Shown here piece by piece: positions 62,405 through 64,000 of a stretch of DNA of 64,000 nt (the stretch's first letter is position 1; the number at the start of each line of letters is the position of its first letter). Below the pieces are notes generated by a model that was not told the origin of the DNA, made no database searches, and was given only the letters and a program-made list of their open reading frames with translations. Source of the DNA: Trichuris trichiura. Lineage: Eukaryota; Nematoda; Enoplea; Trichinellida; Trichuridae. Location: positions 1-64,000 of the forward strand of contig JBAJFE010000010.1 of NCBI GenBank assembly GCA_037903355.1, in the 5' to 3' direction. Both the position numbers and the translations under genes were made by a program.

Positions 62405-63150
62405 ATGGATGGAACCACGTCAGATAAGTCTCTTGACTTGCGGTTGATCCCGGAATATAATGGTACAGCGAGACAGTCAGTGTCAGAGTGGCTGGAGAAG
62501 GTTGAGATGGTATGCAAGTTGCGCGGGATCGCCAACGTTGCAGATGTAGTAGCTTTGCGTCTAACGGGCGGCGCCTTCGCAGTGTACTTGCAGTTGACGG
62601 ACGAAGAGAAGAAGAGCGCTGAAGATGTAAAGCAGGCTCTTCTTGCTGCTTTTGCAGTAGACTCATTCGTGGCGTACGAGCAATTCGTTGCCAGAAGACT
62701 GGGTGGTGATGAGTCACCAGATGTCTTCTTGGCTGAACTGCGGAGGCTGGCATCCTTGTTCGGCGGCGTGTCAGACAAAGCACTAAGGTGTGCCTTTGTT
62801 GCGGGGCTGCCAGATCACGTGCGACAGCTGTTAAGAGCTGGCTCACGGTTAGAGGACCTGAGCCTCAGCCAAGTTCTCGCACGACGCGGGCAGTTATCAC
62901 GGATGATCGTCCTGGAGATGCCAGAGAGGCCTGCCTTGGCGCCAAGGAAGCGAAGTCCAGCCCGCGAGTGGCTACCTCAGCGCAGAGATGCTATGCCTGC
63001 GGTGAGCCAAACCATTTCGCTAGGAACTGTACTGTGAATCGGCAGCAATCGGCTAAGAAGAAGAACAGTTCGGGTCCCCATGCTCAGTCAGGAAATTACG
63101 ACCGATGGAACCGTGGCGTGAAGTGTGGCAGTAAGGCCTCACTTCAGGGA
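62405..63150 (+). pseudogene. Gag of the deleted LTR element, frameshifted before its zinc knuckle
   Basis: Frame 62405-63037 encodes a Gag/capsid region (YNGTARQSVSEWLEKVEMV, VALRLTGGAFAVYLQL, ARRLGGDESPDVFLAELRRL). The CCHC knuckle CYACGEPNHFARNC lies in a different frame (within 62788-63156), so a frameshift between about 62940 and 62985 separates them. Confidence 0.75.
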
Positions 63151-63200
63151 AACTGAGCGAGGGAGGAGGCGTAAGCGCCAGCCTCCTCCCCCTGGAGAAA

Positions 63201-63923
63201 GTGATCAGTGCGCTACCGGTTACCCGAGTGTTAGTAAATGGAGTGCAGCGCAACGTGCTTGTGGACTCGGGTAGCTCAAAATGCATCGTCCATAGTTCAT
63301 GTTGCAAGGACTGGGCGAAAAAGAAGATCAGAATAACAGCAGTGGACGGCGACGAGATGCGGTGTAACGGCGAAGGTGTCGTCCACTTGCAGCCGCTTGG
63401 AGGCTCCGTAGTCCAAGTCGAAGCCATCGTCGTCCACACAAGGCCACTGGGGTTTGATTTTATACTTGGTATGAATGGAATCGTAGCCCTAGGTGGCGTG
63501 AAAATAGATGATCGTCGCCGTGTGAAGTTCGGAGTACGAGAAGTTGATAAGGCGATGGAGAAAGAGCGGCCAGAGCAAGGCCGATACGCCCTCGGCAAAA
63601 AGGTTTGGGTAAAGCCACCTGGAGTTCGGTGCGACTCCCGTTTTCGAAAAGGCACCGTCACTGGGTTGCAGTCCCGTCAAGCCGTTGTTGTTGACGGAAC
63701 TCCTCGTCACGTTCGTGATCTCCGCCATTGCACAACTGCTGAAGAATCAGAGAGTCAACGGCCAGAGAGAGAAGATCAGGATGACGATCTAATCGTCAAC
63801 TTCCCTGGGAGAGAAGTGCCGCAAGCAAGTCAACTCGGTCAGGCGCCTGAAGCAATCGCCGATGCACCAAGGCGTTCTGCGCGACGTCGCAAACCGCGGG
63901 TCCTTGAATGTTGTGATCCTTAA
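63201..63923 (+). CDS. Protease fused directly to integrase C-terminus
   Basis: 240-residue open frame. Residues 1 to about 110 are a retropepsin-like domain (LVDSGSSKCIVHSS, active-site DSG; FDFILGMNGI). From about residue 115 the sequence becomes integrase C-terminal type (YALGKKVWVKPPG, RFRKGTVTGLQ, RHVRDLRH) and ends with a basic RRSARRRKPRVL tail. Roughly 800 or more residues of RT, RNase H and integrase core that normally separate these parts are absent, and the join is in frame. Confidence 0.7.
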   Translation: MISALPVTRVLVNGVQRNVLVDSGSSKCIVHSSCCKDWAKKKIRITAVDGDEMRCNGEGVVHLQPLGGSVVQVEAIVVHTRPLGFDFILGMNGIVALGGVKIDDRRRVKFGVREVDKAMEKERPEQGRYALGKKVWVKPPGVRCDSRFRKGTVTGLQSRQAVVVDGTPRHVRDLRHCTTAEESESQRPEREDQDDDLIVNFPGREVPQASQLGQAPEAIADAPRRSARRRKPRVLECCDP

Positions 63924-63936
63924 GATCAGGGGGGAG

Positions 63937-64000
63937 TGTGCCTGTACCACCCGCTGATGTGAACAACCCGAGGTTTGGCTTCGTATGGCCTTAACCTAAG
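63937..64000 (+). repeat. 3' LTR start (truncated by window edge)
   Basis: 64 bp, identical to 61980-62043. Confidence 0.85.

Larger units (their letters stand above)
61980..64000 (+). mobile_element. Internally deleted LTR retrotransposon, cut by the window end
   Basis: 5' LTR 61980 to about 62389; 3' LTR begins 63937, with all 64 visible bases identical to the 5' LTR. Only about 1.55 kb lies between. A polypurine tract (ATCAGGGGGGAG) precedes the 3' LTR. Retains gag, a protease domain and the C-terminal end of integrase; reverse transcriptase, RNase H and the integrase core are missing. Non-autonomous but recent. Confidence 0.82.

Overview
The window looks like the genome of an animal, most probably a nematode. 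Genes are split by short GT-AG introns (about 45-90 bp, some longer). Two blocks encode tandem whey-acidic-protein (WAP) domains. Interspersed repeats include Penelope-like elements (PLEs), Ty3/Gypsy LTR elements, Tigger/pogo, hAT and Merlin relics. Expanded WAP families together with PLEs would fit a clade I nematode (Trichuris/Trichinella group), but this assignment is inference; no rRNA or mitochondrial marker is present. No bacterial operon, CRISPR array, tRNA or rRNA was recognised.

Layout. 0.4-5.2 kb holds three small secreted WAP-type genes and a short PLE relic. 5.2-9.1 kb is gene-poor apart from one membrane-protein exon. 9.08-13.92 kb is a young, nearly complete Ty3/Gypsy element. 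14.8-16.6 kb holds a MITE and a decayed Tigger transposase. From 16.6 kb an ancient sequence block runs to about 25.7 kb and reappears in inverted orientation at about 48.0-61.5 kb. The two arms share an ING-type PHD-finger gene (intact-looking at 57.3-58.6 kb, decayed at 19.5-20.8 kb), a second unrecognised small gene, and one shared PLE fossil. The right arm later received a 4.1-kb CsRn1-like LTR element, a Tigger relic and an inverted PLE dimer.

The spacer between the arms carries a large inverted PLE dimer (25.75-28.8 kb), a seven-exon PDE12-type 2',5'-phosphodiesterase gene (30.5-34.0 kb), hAT and Merlin relics, and a 26-exon minus-strand gene (39.7-45.3 kb) that would encode a secreted protein of about 1,231 residues with 24 intact WAP-like domains, one per phase-1 exon. 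A 25th domain exon is broken by a PLE insertion. The window ends in a recent, internally deleted LTR element (62.0-64.0 kb) whose right LTR is cut by the window edge.

Most notable observations: (1) paired outward-facing hammerhead-ribozyme-like motifs in the PLE copies, with compensatory changes in stem II and self-complementary helix III; (2) all non-fossil PLE copies are inverted head-to-head dimers, four of them flanked as a unit by a short direct repeat; (3) every WAP-like domain lacks the same two cysteines, the pair that forms one disulfide of the canonical four-disulfide core; (4) the large inverted repeat, which contains a natural empty site for one LTR element.
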